A stretch of DNA of 64,000 nt from Shinella sp. WSJ-2. Lineage in GTDB: Bacteria; Pseudomonadota; Alphaproteobacteria; Rhizobiales; Rhizobiaceae. The position numbers and the translations under genes were made by a program. How positions within the stretch are numbered: the stretch's first letter is position 1; each line of letters opens with the position of its first letter. The notes under the pieces are model-generated. The model worked only from the letters and a program-made list of their open reading frames with translations. It was not told where the DNA came from and ran no database searches. This document shows positions 45,373 to 55,162 of this stretch, piece after piece. The stretch is from assembly GCF_003432075.1 (NCBI RefSeq), contig NZ_QWBU01000008.1, forward strand, positions 124,001 through 188,000, read 5' to 3'.

Positions 45373-46896
45373 ATGACGAAAGTCGACGTGAAAAAGGAAA
45401 CCGAAGCCCTTCTCGACAAGCTCGGCGTTGCCCGTGGCCTGTGGCAGGGTGGCGACATGGCCTCGTTCAGCCCGGTCAGCGGCGAAGAGATCGGCAAGCT
45501 GAAGACCGTTTCGGGCGCCGAGACAGACAAGGCCATCGACGCCGCCCATGAGGCCTTCAAGGCCTGGCGCCTCGTGCCGGCCCCCAAGCGCGGCGAACTC
45601 GTGCGCCTGCTCGGCGAAGAGCTGCGCGCCGCCAAGGCAGATCTCGGTCGCCTCGTCTCCATCGAAGCCGGCAAGATCACCTCCGAAGGCCTCGGCGAAG
45701 TGCAGGAAATGATCGACATCTGCGATTTCGCCGTCGGTCTCTCCCGCCAGCTCTACGGCCTCACCATCGCCACCGAGCGCCCCGGCCACCGCATGATGGA
45801 AACCTGGCACCCGCTCGGCGTCGTCGGCATCATCTCCGCCTTCAACTTCCCGGTCGCCGTCTGGTCGTGGAACGCGGCGCTCGCGCTCGTCGCCGGCAAT
45901 TCCATCGTCTGGAAGCCCTCTGAAAAGACCCCGCTGACCGGCCTCGCCTGCCAGGCGATCCTCGATCGCGCGCTGGCCCGCTTCGGCGATGCGCCGGCGA
46001 ACCTTTCCCAGGTCCTCATCGGCGACCGCACCATCGGCGAAGCCCTCGTCGACAACCACAAGGTCGCGCTCGTCTCGGCCACCGGCTCCACCCGCATGGG
46101 CAAGGAAGTCGGCCCGCGCCTCGCCAAGCGTTTCGCCCGCTCGATCCTCGAGCTCGGCGGCAACAATGCCGGCATCGTCTGCCCGTCCGCCGATCTCGAC
46201 ATGGCCCTGCGCGCGATTGCCTTTGGTGCCATGGGGACCGCCGGCCAGCGCTGCACGACGCTCCGCCGCCTCTTCGTGCATGACAGCGTCTACGACCAGC
46301 TCGTGCCGCGCCTGAAGAAGGCCTATACCAGCGTTTCCGTCGGTAACCCGCTGGAGACCTCGGCCCTCGTCGGCCCGCTCGTCGACAAGCAGGCCTTCGA
46401 CGGCATGCAGAAGGCGCTGGAAGCCGCCAAGGCCGAGGGCGGTTCCGTCACCGGCGGCGAGCGCGTTGCCGACGCCGGCAAGGACACGGCCTACTACGTC
46501 AAGCCGGCCATCGTCGAAATGCCGAAGCAGGCCGGCCCGGTTCTCGAAGAGACCTTCGCGCCGATCCTCTACGTCATGAAGTATTCCGACTTCGACGCCG
46601 TTCTCGAAGACCACAACGCCGTTTCGGCCGGTCTCTCCTCGTCGATCTTCACGCTCAACGTTCAGGAAGCCGAGCGCTTCCTCTCGGCCGACGGTTCGGA
46701 CTGCGGCATCGCCAATGTCAACATCGGCACTTCGGGTGCTGAAATCGGCGGCGCGTTCGGCGGCGAGAAGGAAACCGGCGGCGGCCGCGAATCCGGCTCC
46801 GACGCCTGGAAGGCCTATATGCGCCGCGCCACAAACACGGTGAACTACTCGAAGGCCCTGCCGCTCGCCCAGGGCGTCTCCTTCGATATCGAGTAA
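45373..46896 (+). CDS. amaB: L-2-aminoadipate-6-semialdehyde dehydrogenase (ALDH7, AmaB)
   Basis: NAD(P)-dependent oxidation of 2-aminoadipate semialdehyde (in equilibrium with piperideine-6-carboxylate) to 2-aminoadipate. The 507 residues match the antiquitin/ALDH7 type: MMETWHPLGVVGIISAFNFPVAVWSWNAALA with Asn158, Lys181 in WKPSEK, the catalytic Glu260 in LELGGNN and Cys294 in GQRCTTLRR, and the C-terminal GGAFGGEKETGGGRESGSDAWK. AGGGAGA precedes ATG 45373. It is third in the hglS operon, 20 bp after the previous gene and 6 bp before the aminotransferase. Confidence 0.92.
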   Translation: MTKVDVKKETEALLDKLGVARGLWQGGDMASFSPVSGEEIGKLKTVSGAETDKAIDAAHEAFKAWRLVPAPKRGELVRLLGEELRAAKADLGRLVSIEAGKITSEGLGEVQEMIDICDFAVGLSRQLYGLTIATERPGHRMMETWHPLGVVGIISAFNFPVAVWSWNAALALVAGNSIVWKPSEKTPLTGLACQAILDRALARFGDAPANLSQVLIGDRTIGEALVDNHKVALVSATGSTRMGKEVGPRLAKRFARSILELGGNNAGIVCPSADLDMALRAIAFGAMGTAGQRCTTLRRLFVHDSVYDQLVPRLKKAYTSVSVGNPLETSALVGPLVDKQAFDGMQKALEAAKAEGGSVTGGERVADAGKDTAYYVKPAIVEMPKQAGPVLEETFAPILYVMKYSDFDAVLEDHNAVSAGLSSSIFTLNVQEAERFLSADGSDCGIANVNIGTSGAEIGGAFGGEKETGGGRESGSDAWKAYMRRATNTVNYSKALPLAQGVSFDIE

Positions 46897-48135
<1,239 letters not shown>

Positions 48136-48166
48136 GTCAGCAAAAAGACAATCCGGCAAAAATCAT

Positions 48167-48768
48167 AACCTCCACCGGAGGTGGAGGTTTGAAACGCTGC
48201 GCTTGGACCGCTAGAAGCGGTTTTGCTATAAGTTAGTAGCTACGGTTAAAGAGGTCGGCAGAGTCGGAAGCTTTGTCGACCTTTTCCTGATTACGGATAT
48301 ATCGTCTGACGACCTGCTCATCATAGCCAGACGTCGACACGAAGTACCCTCGCGCCCCAAAATGGTATCCCTTGTAGCGCCGCTTGCGCGCATATTTATT
48401 GGCAACGTAAAGAGCCGTCTTACCCTTTAAAAAGCCAACAATGTGCGACACAGAATACTTCGGCGGTATCGATATCAGCATATGCACATGGTCGGGCATC
48501 AAGTGCCCTTCCTCGATCCGGCAATCCTTCTGCAAAGCAAGTCTATGCAACAGATCACCAAGCTCACGGCGCAAATCCCCGTAGAGCCTTTTCGTTCGGT
48601 ATTTACTCGCGAAGACCACATGATATTTGCAGTCCCACGTCGCGTGCGATTGCGAGCGTTCGTCCATAAAACCTCCGTTCTATGTCTCGGAAAACCTAAC
48701 GGTCCAAGCACGGAGGTCTCTCAATCACGATGTAAAACCCGTCCAGTCCTCCACCGCAGGTGGAGGTT
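48167..48768 (-). mobile_element. IS200-type insertion sequence
   Basis: About 0.6 kb with one transposase gene and a subterminal hairpin at each side, the usual layout for IS200/IS605 elements, which have no inverted terminal repeats and make no target duplication. The hairpins are near copies: AACCTCCACC/GGTGGAGGTT at 48167-48189 and CCTCCACC/GGTGGAGG at 48748-48766. An inner hairpin ACCGCT/AGCGGT (48207-48221) is followed by TTTT and could stop incoming plus-strand transcripts. Because tnpA is on the minus strand, the right side is the element's left end. Exact ends are not fixed here. No tnpB is present. Confidence 0.85.
48233..48667 (-). CDS. tnpA: IS200 family Y1 transposase TnpA
   Basis: Single-strand transposase of 144 residues that cuts and joins DNA through a tyrosine. 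The HUH motif is H60-V61-H62 in PDHVHMLISIPP and the catalytic Tyr is Y123 in RRYIRNQE. The N-terminal WDCKYHVVFASKYRTKRLYG and the GARGYFVSTSG stretch are also typical. GGAGG precedes ATG 48667. The frame is intact and the length is near the usual 140-155 residues, so the element may still be active. Gene composition is less GC-rich than the flanking genes, as expected for a mobile element. Confidence 0.93.
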   Translation of the reverse strand: MDERSQSHATWDCKYHVVFASKYRTKRLYGDLRRELGDLLHRLALQKDCRIEEGHLMPDHVHMLISIPPKYSVSHIVGFLKGKTALYVANKYARKRRYKGYHFGARGYFVSTSGYDEQVVRRYIRNQEKVDKASDSADLFNRSY

Positions 48769-48787
48769 TATTTACTTCATAATAAAA

Positions 48788-48812
48788 GGGGCCTCGAAAG
48801 AGGCCCCATTTT
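48788..48812. terminator. Terminator between the lysine-pathway gene blocks
   Basis: Perfect 8-bp stem GGGGCCTC/GAGGCCCC with a GAAA loop, followed by ATTTTT on the plus strand and TTTTATT on the minus strand. It is now separated from the aminotransferase gene by the IS element, which suggests insertion between the gene and its terminator. Confidence 0.85.
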
Positions 48813-48873
48813 TATGTGTCCGCGCCTTGTGGCGTTCTCTGCTTCCCCGCGGCTTTGGGCCACAGATGCGAAA

Positions 48874-48902
48874 GATGCCCCGGCCTTTTCGGCCGGGGCA
48901 TC
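48874..48902 (-). terminator. Terminator of the lysine dehydrogenase gene
   Basis: Perfect 12-bp stem GATGCCCCGGCC/GGCCGGGGCATC with a 5-base loop, 17 bp after the stop codon. On the minus strand it is followed by only TTTC, so it is a weak U-tract. Confidence 0.65.
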
Positions 48903-48919
48903 GAAGGTCTTCAAAGAGA

Positions 48920-50020
48920 TCAGGCGGCGTGGGCGCCGCGGTTTTCCTGGGCGTAGTAGTGACCAAAGCGGTTGGCGAGGAAGGCGTCGAGGGCGATTTC
49001 TTCCTGGCGGATGAAGCCTCTAGCGCGCAGCGAGCCATCGGCCAGCATGTCGAGCACGGCGCAGATCGAGCCGGCCGTCGTGATCTGGATGGCGGAGTGC
49101 AGGGCGCCGGCGACCGGGGCGCTATAGACCTTGTTGGCGTAGGTTTCCTGGATCAGGCGGCCACCCTTGCGGCCCGAAACGGTCACGAAGATGATCACGA
49201 CGTCCTGCGTGGTGGTCGGCAGGGCGTTTTCGAAGATGTCCTTGAGGACTTCGCGGCGATGACGGAGACCCAGGTCGTTCAGCAGCGCCTTCATGATGGC
49301 TGCGTGGCCGGGATAGCGGATCGTGCGGTAGTTCAGCGTCCGAACCTTGCCCTTCAGCGTCTCGCAGAGGGTGCCGAGGCCGCCCGAGGTGTTGAAGGCT
49401 TCGTAGGTAACGCCATCGAGCGAGAATTCTTCACGCTCTTCCAGCGCCGGAACCTCGATCAGCGCGCCTTCGACGATGGCTTCGCAGGGCTCGATATATT
49501 CGTTGATGACGCCGTCCGTGCTCCAGGTCAGGTTATAGTTCAGGGCGTTGGACGGGTACTGCGGCAGGGCGCCGACGCGCATGCGCACGCTGTCGAGCGT
49601 GTCGAAGCGGCTGGCAAGGTCGTTGGCGACGATGGAGATGAAGCCCGGTGCCAGGCCGCACTGCGGAATGAAGGCCGTCTTGGCGTTTTCGGCGATGCGC
49701 TTGACCTGGCGGGTGGATTCGACGTCTTCCGTGAGGTCGAGATAGTGCACGCCGGCAGCGGCGGCCGCTTCGGCGATCGCGACCGTCAGGTGGTAAGGGG
49801 CGGCCGAGAGAACGGCGAACTTGCCGGTCAGAAGGGCCTTCATGGCGGCAGCATCGGCGATATCGACGACGGCCGTGGTGACCGCGGCATGCTTCTCGAT
49901 GGCAGCGAGCTGCTCTTCGGCGCGGTCCGCAACGGTGACGCGGTAATCCCCGCTGTGAGCCAGCATGCGTGCAATGGTCGAGCCGATCTTGCCTGCGCCG
50001 ATGACGACGATGTCCTTCAT
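48920..50020 (-). CDS. L-lysine 6-dehydrogenase (saccharopine dehydrogenase-like fold)
   Basis: NAD-dependent oxidative deamination of L-lysine at the epsilon carbon to 2-aminoadipate semialdehyde. The 366-residue protein begins MKDIVVIGAGKIGSTIARMLAHSGDY (Rossmann GxGxxG) and continues with DLTEDVESTRQVKRIAENAKTAFIPQCGLAPGFISIVANDLA, the reductase-type dimer domain. Length is very close to the characterised Agrobacterium lysine 6-dehydrogenase. ATG 50020 has GGAGGG seven bases upstream. It lies next to its predicted downstream enzymes and is divergent from an Lrp regulator. Saccharopine reductase is the alternative, but no lysine-ketoglutarate reductase is present. Confidence 0.87.
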   Translation of the reverse strand: MKDIVVIGAGKIGSTIARMLAHSGDYRVTVADRAEEQLAAIEKHAAVTTAVVDIADAAAMKALLTGKFAVLSAAPYHLTVAIAEAAAAAGVHYLDLTEDVESTRQVKRIAENAKTAFIPQCGLAPGFISIVANDLASRFDTLDSVRMRVGALPQYPSNALNYNLTWSTDGVINEYIEPCEAIVEGALIEVPALEEREEFSLDGVTYEAFNTSGGLGTLCETLKGKVRTLNYRTIRYPGHAAIMKALLNDLGLRHRREVLKDIFENALPTTTQDVVIIFVTVSGRKGGRLIQETYANKVYSAPVAGALHSAIQITTAGSICAVLDMLADGSLRARGFIRQEEIALDAFLANRFGHYYAQENRGAHAA

Positions 50021-50083
50021 GTGATTTCCCTCCGGCATGAATTGATGCGCTTAATTTGAGAGGGATGGCTGTCGATTTAAAGC

Positions 50084-50095
50084 GCCATATCTGGC
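50084..50095. promoter_or_regulatory. Dyad between lysine dehydrogenase and Lrp genes
   Basis: GCCATATCTGGC, with perfect GCCA/TGGC ends, followed by AT-rich symmetric runs (ATAATCAATTAT, ATCGATAT) up to 50117. It occupies the 112-bp divergent promoter region and is a likely Lrp-type site. Confidence 0.45.
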
Positions 50096-50132
50096 ATAAT
50101 CAATTATCGATATCGGCAGAACGACGGTAAAA

Positions 50133-50573
50133 ATGAGCATTTCGACGCTAGGCGCCAAGGATCGTGAGCTCCTCGCCATCCTCAGCGAGAACGCCCGCGA
50201 GCAGACCGCGACGATCGCCCGCAAGCTGGGCCTATCGCGCACGACCGTGCAGGCGAAGATCGACCGGCTGGAACGGGCTGGCGTGATCGCCGGCTACGGC
50301 GTCAAGCTTTCGGATGCCTATGAGAGCGGCATGGTGAAGGCCCATGTCCTTATCACCATCGCGCCGAAGACGCTGGCGCGCATCACCACGGAACTGCACG
50401 CCATCTCCGCCGTGCGCACCCTGCATTCGGTGAGCGGCAGCTTCGACCTGATCGCCGTGGTCGAAGCGGCCTCGATCGCCGAACTCGACGACCTGATCGA
50501 CAAGATCGGCGCCATCGACGGCGTGGAACGCACGCTGTCATCGATCATCCTGTCGACGCGGATAAGGCGGTAG
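50133..50573 (+). CDS. Lrp/AsnC family regulator of the lysine dehydrogenase gene
   Basis: Small regulator of 146 residues: an N-terminal helix-turn-helix (LSENAREQTATIARKLGLSRTTVQAKIDRLERAGVIAGYGV) and a C-terminal RAM ligand domain (AHVLITIAPKTLARITTEL; VRTLHSVSGSFDLIAVVEA). Divergent orientation from the lysine 6-dehydrogenase gene, 112 bp apart, suggests that it senses lysine and controls that gene, as Lrp-type regulators do for other amino-acid dehydrogenases. It is followed by a terminator and is a single-gene unit. Confidence 0.86.
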   Translation: MSISTLGAKDRELLAILSENAREQTATIARKLGLSRTTVQAKIDRLERAGVIAGYGVKLSDAYESGMVKAHVLITIAPKTLARITTELHAISAVRTLHSVSGSFDLIAVVEAASIAELDDLIDKIGAIDGVERTLSSIILSTRIRR

Positions 50574-50691
50574 CCGATACTGTCATTCATGATTTACTGA
50601 AAGCATCAGTCGATCCTGCGCCACAAGCCTGCGGGCAATAGCCGCCACCATCGGCCGTATGACGCAGGGGACATAGCGGCGGGCACAAAAA

Positions 50692-50718
50692 AACCGGCTG
50701 CTTTTGACGGCCGGTTTT
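50692..50718. terminator. Bidirectional terminator between lrp-type gene and trcR
   Basis: Arms AACCGGC (50692-50698) and GCCGGTT (50710-50716) followed by TTTATTG on the plus strand; seven A residues precede it, giving a T-run for the minus-strand trcR gene. Confidence 0.75.
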
Positions 50719-50740
50719 ATTGTTAGCAATGAAGCGTCCC

Positions 50741-51439
50741 TTAGAAGCGGTCCTCTTCGTCCTCGTCCGGGGTAGACGACTTGAGCGACTTGAGCTTGGC
50801 GAAGACGGCGTCGGCGTCGATTTCCTTTTCCTCTTCACGGTCGTTGTAGGGCAGCTTTTCCGTTTCGTGGGCGGATTCGAGCGTGGCACCGAGTTCGGCG
50901 GCCGTCGGCAGAGGACGGCCCTTCGAGGCGCGTTCGACTTCGAGGTCGAGATCGATCTGCGAGCACAGGCCCAGCGTGACCGGATCCATCGGCGTCAGGT
51001 TCGTCGAATTCCAGTGGGTGCGGTCACGGATCTGCTCGATCGTCGATTTGGTGGTGCCGACGAGACGCGAGATCTGCGCATCCTTGAGTTCCGGATGGTT
51101 GCGCACGAGCCAGAGAATGGCGTTCGGGCGGTCCTGACGCTTGGAGACCGGCGTATAGCGCGGGCCCTTGCGCTTGGATTCGGGAACGCGAACCTTGGGG
51201 TCGGAAAGCTTCAGCTTGTGGTTCGGGTTGCCTTCGGCGCGCGCGATTTCCTCGCGCGACAGCTGGCCGGTCGAGATCGGGTCGAGACCCTTGATGCCCT
51301 GGGCTGATTCGCCGTCGGCGATCGCCTTCACTTCAAGCGGGTGCAGTTTGCAAAAAGTCGCGATCTGTTCGAACGACAGCGCCGTGTTGTCGACCAGCCA
51401 GACCGCGGTCGCCTTTGGCATGAGGAGCTGCTGAGCCAT
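50741..51439 (-). CDS. trcR: DUF1013 protein, TrcR-type RNA polymerase-associated cell-cycle regulator
   Basis: Conserved alphaproteobacterial protein of 232 residues. In Caulobacter and Sinorhizobium the DUF1013 protein TrcR travels with RNA polymerase and affects cell-cycle gene expression and antibiotic tolerance. Visible parts are MPKATAVWLVDNTALSFEQIATFCKLHPLEVKAIADGE at the start (helix-turn-helix-like), GPRYTPVSKRQDRPNAILWLVRNHPELKDAQISRLVGTTKSTIEQIRDRTHWN in the middle (a second helix-turn-helix-like unit), and a long acidic tail (SSTPDEDEEDRF). It is divergent from acs with a 236-bp gap. The symbol rests on family identity, not on a test in this organism. Confidence 0.87.
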   Translation of the reverse strand: MAQQLLMPKATAVWLVDNTALSFEQIATFCKLHPLEVKAIADGESAQGIKGLDPISTGQLSREEIARAEGNPNHKLKLSDPKVRVPESKRKGPRYTPVSKRQDRPNAILWLVRNHPELKDAQISRLVGTTKSTIEQIRDRTHWNSTNLTPMDPVTLGLCSQIDLDLEVERASKGRPLPTAAELGATLESAHETEKLPYNDREEEKEIDADAVFAKLKSLKSSTPDEDEEDRF

Positions 51440-51556
51440 GCATATAGTCCTTCTGTCCGTCCGCGCCGGTGTCGCGGGTCGTGGGGTAGTTAACCACTAT
51501 GTTCCGGGAATTGCGCCCTCTATACCCTCACTGTCGCAGAAATGCAATTCTTCAAG

Positions 51557-51575
51557 AGACAAATGACCTTTGTCT
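51557..51575. promoter_or_regulatory. Perfect dyad upstream of acs
   Basis: AGACAAA-TGACC-TTTGTCT, seven-base arms and a 5-base centre, 101 bp before the acs start in the trcR/acs intergenic region. Probably a protein-binding site; the regulator is not known. Confidence 0.45.
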
Positions 51576-51675
51576 AATTGCCGTAATGCTTTGACCTGAT
51601 ATGAATGGCGCCGAGAGTGGCGGGGCCGGAGGAGAATACGGTTTCCCGCGCATGCGCAGTCATAGGGAGGCATCC

Positions 51676-53631
51676 ATGTCCGCAAAGACCTATCCGGTCC
51701 TGAAATCCGCGAAAAACCGTACGCTCATCGACAACGACACCTATCAGAAATGGTATCGCGAGAGCATCGAGAACCCGGAGCGCTTCTGGGACAAGCACGG
51801 CATGCGCATCGACTGGTTCAAGCCCTATACAAAGGTGAAGACCACCTCGTTTACCGGCAAGGTCCCGATCAAGTGGTTCGAGGACGGCATAACCAACGTC
51901 TCCTACAACTGTATCGACCGTCACCTGAAGGCGCATGGCGACGACGTCGCCATCATCTGGGAAGGCGACAACCCCTATATCGACAAGAAGATCACCTACA
52001 ACGAGCTTTACGAACATGTCTGCCGCATGGCGAACGTGATGAAGAAGCACGGCGTCAAGAAGGGCGACCGCGTCACCATCTACATGCCGATGATTCCGGA
52101 GGCAGCCTATGCGATGCTCGCCTGCGCGCGTATCGGCGCCATCCATTCGGTGGTCTTCGGCGGCTTCTCGCCGGATGCGCTGGCCGGCCGTATCGTTGAC
52201 TGCGAATCGACCTTCGTCGTCACCTGCGACGAGGGCGTGCGCGGCGGCAAGCCGATCCCGCTCAAGGAAAACACCGATACGGCGATCGACATCGCCGCCA
52301 AGCAGCATGTCATCGTCAACAAGGTTCTGGTCGTGCGCCGCACCGGCGGCAAGATCGGCTGGGCACCCGGCCGTGACATCTGGCATCACAAGGAAGTGCT
52401 GACGGTGCCGCGCGATTGTCCGCCGGCCAAGATGAAGGCGGAAGACCCGCTGTTCATCCTCTACACCTCCGGCTCGACAGGCAAGCCGAAGGGCGTGCTG
52501 CACACCACGGCCGGCTACCTCGTCTACGCCTCGATGACGCACAAATACGTCTTCGATTATCAGGACGGCGATATCTACTGGTGCACGGCCGACGTGGGCT
52601 GGGTCACCGGCCATTCCTACATCGTCTATGGCCCGCTGGCGAACCGCGCCACCACGCTGATGTTCGAAGGCGTGCCGAATTTCCCGGATGCCGGCCGCTT
52701 CTGGGAGGTGGTCGACAAGCACAAGGTCAACATCTTCTATACGGCGCCGACGGCGATCCGCGCGCTGATGGGTGCCGGTGACGATTTCGTCAAGCGCTCC
52801 GACCGGTCGTCGCTGCGTCTGCTCGGCTCGGTCGGCGAGCCGATCAACCCGGAAGCCTGGGAATGGTACTACAACGTCGTCGGCGAAGGCCGTTCGCCGA
52901 TCGTCGATACCTGGTGGCAGACGGAAACCGGCGGCATCCTGATCACCCCGCTGCCGGGGGCGACGGACCTGAAGCCGGGTTCGGCGACGCGGCCGTTCTT
53001 CGGCGTCAAGCCCGAGCTCGTCGACAACGAGGGCAATGTGCTGGAAGGCGCTGCCGACGGCAATCTCTGCATCACCGACAGCTGGCCGGGCCAGATGCGC
53101 ACCGTCTATGGCGATCACAAGCGCTTCGTCGAAACGTACTTCTCCACCTACAAGGGCAAGTATTTCACCGGCGACGGCTGCCGCCGCGACGAAGACGGCT
53201 ATTACTGGATCACCGGCCGCGTCGACGACGTGCTCAACATCTCCGGCCACCGCCTCGGCACAGCCGAAATCGAATCGGCCCTCGTCTCGCACCACCTCGT
53301 TTCGGAAGCGGCGGTCGTCGGTTATCCGCACAGCCTCAAGGGCCAGGGCATCTATTGCTACGTATCGCTGATGGCCGGCGAGGAAGGCAATGACGCGCTG
53401 CGCCAGGATCTCGTCAAACACGTCCGCAAGGAAATTGGCCCGATCGCGACGCCGGACAAGATCCAGTTCGCCCCCGGCCTGCCGAAGACCCGCTCCGGCA
53501 AGATCATGCGCCGCATCCTGCGCAAGATCGCCGAGGACGATTTTGGCGCACTCGGGGATACCTCGACGCTGGCTGATCCAGCCGTCGTCGACGACCTGAT
53601 CGCGAACCGCCAGAACAAGGCGGGCGGCTGA
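51676..53631 (+). CDS. acs: Acetyl-CoA synthetase (AMP-forming)
   Basis: Activates acetate to acetyl-CoA via acetyl-AMP in the cytoplasm. The 651-residue product has the AMP-binding loop [39 protein letters not shown], the [10 protein letters not shown] acetyl/AMP site, the hinge [23 protein letters not shown], and the C-terminal regulatory Lys in [16 protein letters not shown], the site that is acetylated to switch the enzyme off in other bacteria. GGGAGG lies five bases before ATG 51676. Length equals E. coli Acs (652) within a residue. A hairpin terminator follows. Confidence 0.97.
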   Translation: MSAKTYPVLKSAKNRTLIDNDTYQKWYRESIENPERFWDKHGMRIDWFKPYTKVKTTSFTGKVPIKWFEDGITNVSYNCIDRHLKAHGDDVAIIWEGDNPYIDKKITYNELYEHVCRMANVMKKHGVKKGDRVTIYMPMIPEAAYAMLACARIGAIHSVVFGGFSPDALAGRIVDCESTFVVTCDEGVRGGKPIPLKENTDTAIDIAAKQHVIVNKVLVVRRTGGKIGWAPGRDIWHHKEVLTVPRDCPPAKMKAEDPLFILYTSGSTGKPKGVLHTTAGYLVYASMTHKYVFDYQDGDIYWCTADVGWVTGHSYIVYGPLANRATTLMFEGVPNFPDAGRFWEVVDKHKVNIFYTAPTAIRALMGAGDDFVKRSDRSSLRLLGSVGEPINPEAWEWYYNVVGEGRSPIVDTWWQTETGGILITPLPGATDLKPGSATRPFFGVKPELVDNEGNVLEGAADGNLCITDSWPGQMRTVYGDHKRFVETYFSTYKGKYFTGDGCRRDEDGYYWITGRVDDVLNISGHRLGTAEIESALVSHHLVSEAAVVGYPHSLKGQGIYCYVSLMAGEEGNDALRQDLVKHVRKEIGPIATPDKIQFAPGLPKTRSGKIMRRILRKIAEDDFGALGDTSTLADPAVVDDLIANRQNKAGG

Positions 53632-53659
53632 ACCGTCGGGTGACGGAACGACAAAGCGA

Positions 53660-53688
53660 AACGGCGGCCATTATCGGCCGCCGTTTTC
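53660..53688 (+). terminator. Terminator of acs
   Basis: Perfect 10-bp stem AACGGCGGCC (53660-53669) and GGCCGCCGTT (53676-53685), then TTCG, 28 bp after the acs stop. Confidence 0.82.
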
Positions 53689-53749
53689 GTTTGAAGAAAT
53701 TGCTTGGACTTATTGGAATGGGGCACCCCTCCCCTTCCCACTCACGTCA

Positions 53750-53770
53750 TCCTCGGGTTTGATCCGAGGA
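53750..53770. repeat. Palindromic intergenic repeat
   Basis: TCCTCGG-GTTTGAT-CCGAGGA, preceded by ACGTCA. This resembles the short dispersed CTCGGG...CCCGAGG palindromes common between genes in rhizobia; only one clear copy was noticed in this window. Confidence 0.5.
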
Positions 53771-53840
53771 CGGAGAGAGGTTGGGCGCATGAAGCAAAGG
53801 GGCATGAAGCGATGTGACTTCCTAAGCTGGCTTCCCACTC

Positions 53841-54050
53841 TCAGAAATCGATCGCCCGGCCCTTGATCTCCCAGTCACCGAACCGCGCCGGGTCTTCACC
53901 GCCGCGGCCGCCGATCTCCTCGGCGCGCTCGGCGGGCTGGGTTGCCTTGCGACGTTCCTCGGCTTCCTGCAGGGCGCGCTGGGCTGCGGGCGGAAGCACT
54001 TTTCGGCCGTCGGAATGATTGTCGTTGTCGCTGTCCATGAAAATCGGCAT
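53841..54050 (-). CDS. DUF1674/SDHAF4-like succinate dehydrogenase assembly factor
   Basis: Short soluble protein of 69 residues with the family signature at the C-terminus, ARFGDWEIKGRAIDF, after a charged helical part (QRALQEAEERRKA). Homologues (SDHAF4/Sdh8) bind the flavinylated succinate dehydrogenase subunit and help its assembly; the bacterial members are little studied. The start is ATG 54050, with AGGAAGG directly before it, or ATG 54038. It stands alone and divergent from htpX; no sdh genes are in the window. Confidence 0.82.
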   Translation of the reverse strand: MPIFMDSDNDNHSDGRKVLPPAAQRALQEAEERRKATQPAERAEEIGGRGGEDPARFGDWEIKGRAIDF

Positions 54051-54196
54051 CCTTCCTGGATATTGAAGAAGTGCGGGTGGTTTCCCATCATATAGGAGCG
54101 CGACGACGCTGTGGAAAGCGCCGTTTCACGTGAACCATGTCCTTGAAACCAAGGATCGATAGCGGGGTCGATGGACCTGACAGGAGCCGAAAACGT

Positions 54197-55162
54197 ATGA
54201 ACATCGTTCGCACAGCCATGCTTCTCGCCGCTATGACGGCGCTTTTCATGGGCGTGGGCCTGCTCATCGGCGGCAAGGGCGGCATGATGATCGCGCTCGT
54301 CGTTGCGATCGGCATGAATGTCTTTTCCTACTGGAATTCCGACCGGATGGTGCTGTCCATGTACGGCGCCAAGGAGGTCGACGAACGCACGGCACCCGAA
54401 TATTACGGCATCGTGCGGGATCTCGCGGCGCGTGCCGGCCTGCCCATGCCGCGCGTTTTCGTCATGAACAGCGACCAGCCCAATGCCTTCGCGACGGGCC
54501 GCAATCCGCAGAACTCCGCCGTCGCTGCCTCCACCGGCCTTCTCCAGGCGCTGTCCTATGAAGAGGTGGCGGGCGTGATGGCGCATGAGCTGGCGCATAT
54601 CCAGAACCGCGACACGCTCACCATGACGCTGACGGCGACGCTCGCGGGTGCGATCTCCATGCTCGCAAACTTCGCCATGTTCTTCGGCGACAGCAACAAC
54701 CGCGAGAATAACAATCCGCGTGGTTTCGTCGGCGTGTTGATTGCGATGATCGTCGCGCCGTTCGCCGCCATGTTGGTGCAGATGGCAATCAGCCGCACGC
54801 GCGAATATTCTGCCGACAAACGGGGTGCGGAGATTTGCGGTAACCCGTTGTGGCTGGCCTCCGCACTCGGCAACATCGCAGTCGCGGCCGGCCGCGTTCC
54901 CAACAATCAGGCCGAGCGCAATCCGGCAACTGCGCATATGTTCATCATCAATCCGCTCTCGGGCGAGCGCATGGACAACCTGTTTTCGACCCATCCGAAC
55001 ACCGAGAACCGCATTGCCGCGCTTCAGGAAATGGCTCGCACCATGCAGGCCCGCTCGACGGAACCGGCCCGGGCTGATAATCCCGTGCGCAAATCGCGCT
55101 CCGTACCGACGACGGGCTGGGGACGCGGTGGCTCCGAACCACCCAAAGGTCCCTGGTCTTGA
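54197..55162 (+). CDS. htpX: Membrane zinc metalloprotease HtpX
   Basis: Inner-membrane protease that removes damaged membrane proteins. The 321-residue protein has two N-terminal hydrophobic helices (residues about 5-45), the zinc motif HELAH at 130-134 with IQNRDT, two further helices ([39 protein letters not shown]), and the third ligand region [18 protein letters not shown] 54197 with AGGAG ten bases upstream is preferred; the frame is open to 54137. The stop overlaps the TTG start of rsmB (TTGA), so the two are translationally coupled. Confidence 0.94.
   Translation: MNIVRTAMLLAAMTALFMGVGLLIGGKGGMMIALVVAIGMNVFSYWNSDRMVLSMYGAKEVDERTAPEYYGIVRDLAARAGLPMPRVFVMNSDQPNAFATGRNPQNSAVAASTGLLQALSYEEVAGVMAHELAHIQNRDTLTMTLTATLAGAISMLANFAMFFGDSNNRENNNPRGFVGVLIAMIVAPFAAMLVQMAISRTREYSADKRGAEICGNPLWLASALGNIAVAAGRVPNNQAERNPATAHMFIINPLSGERMDNLFSTHPNTENRIAALQEMARTMQARSTEPARADNPVRKSRSVPTTGWGRGGSEPPKGPWS

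Noticed and set aside
48167-48766. Repeated CCTCCACC palindromes as a CRISPR-like or REP array
   Set aside because: Only two copies, at the two ends of an intact IS200-type transposase gene; they are the element's own end hairpins.
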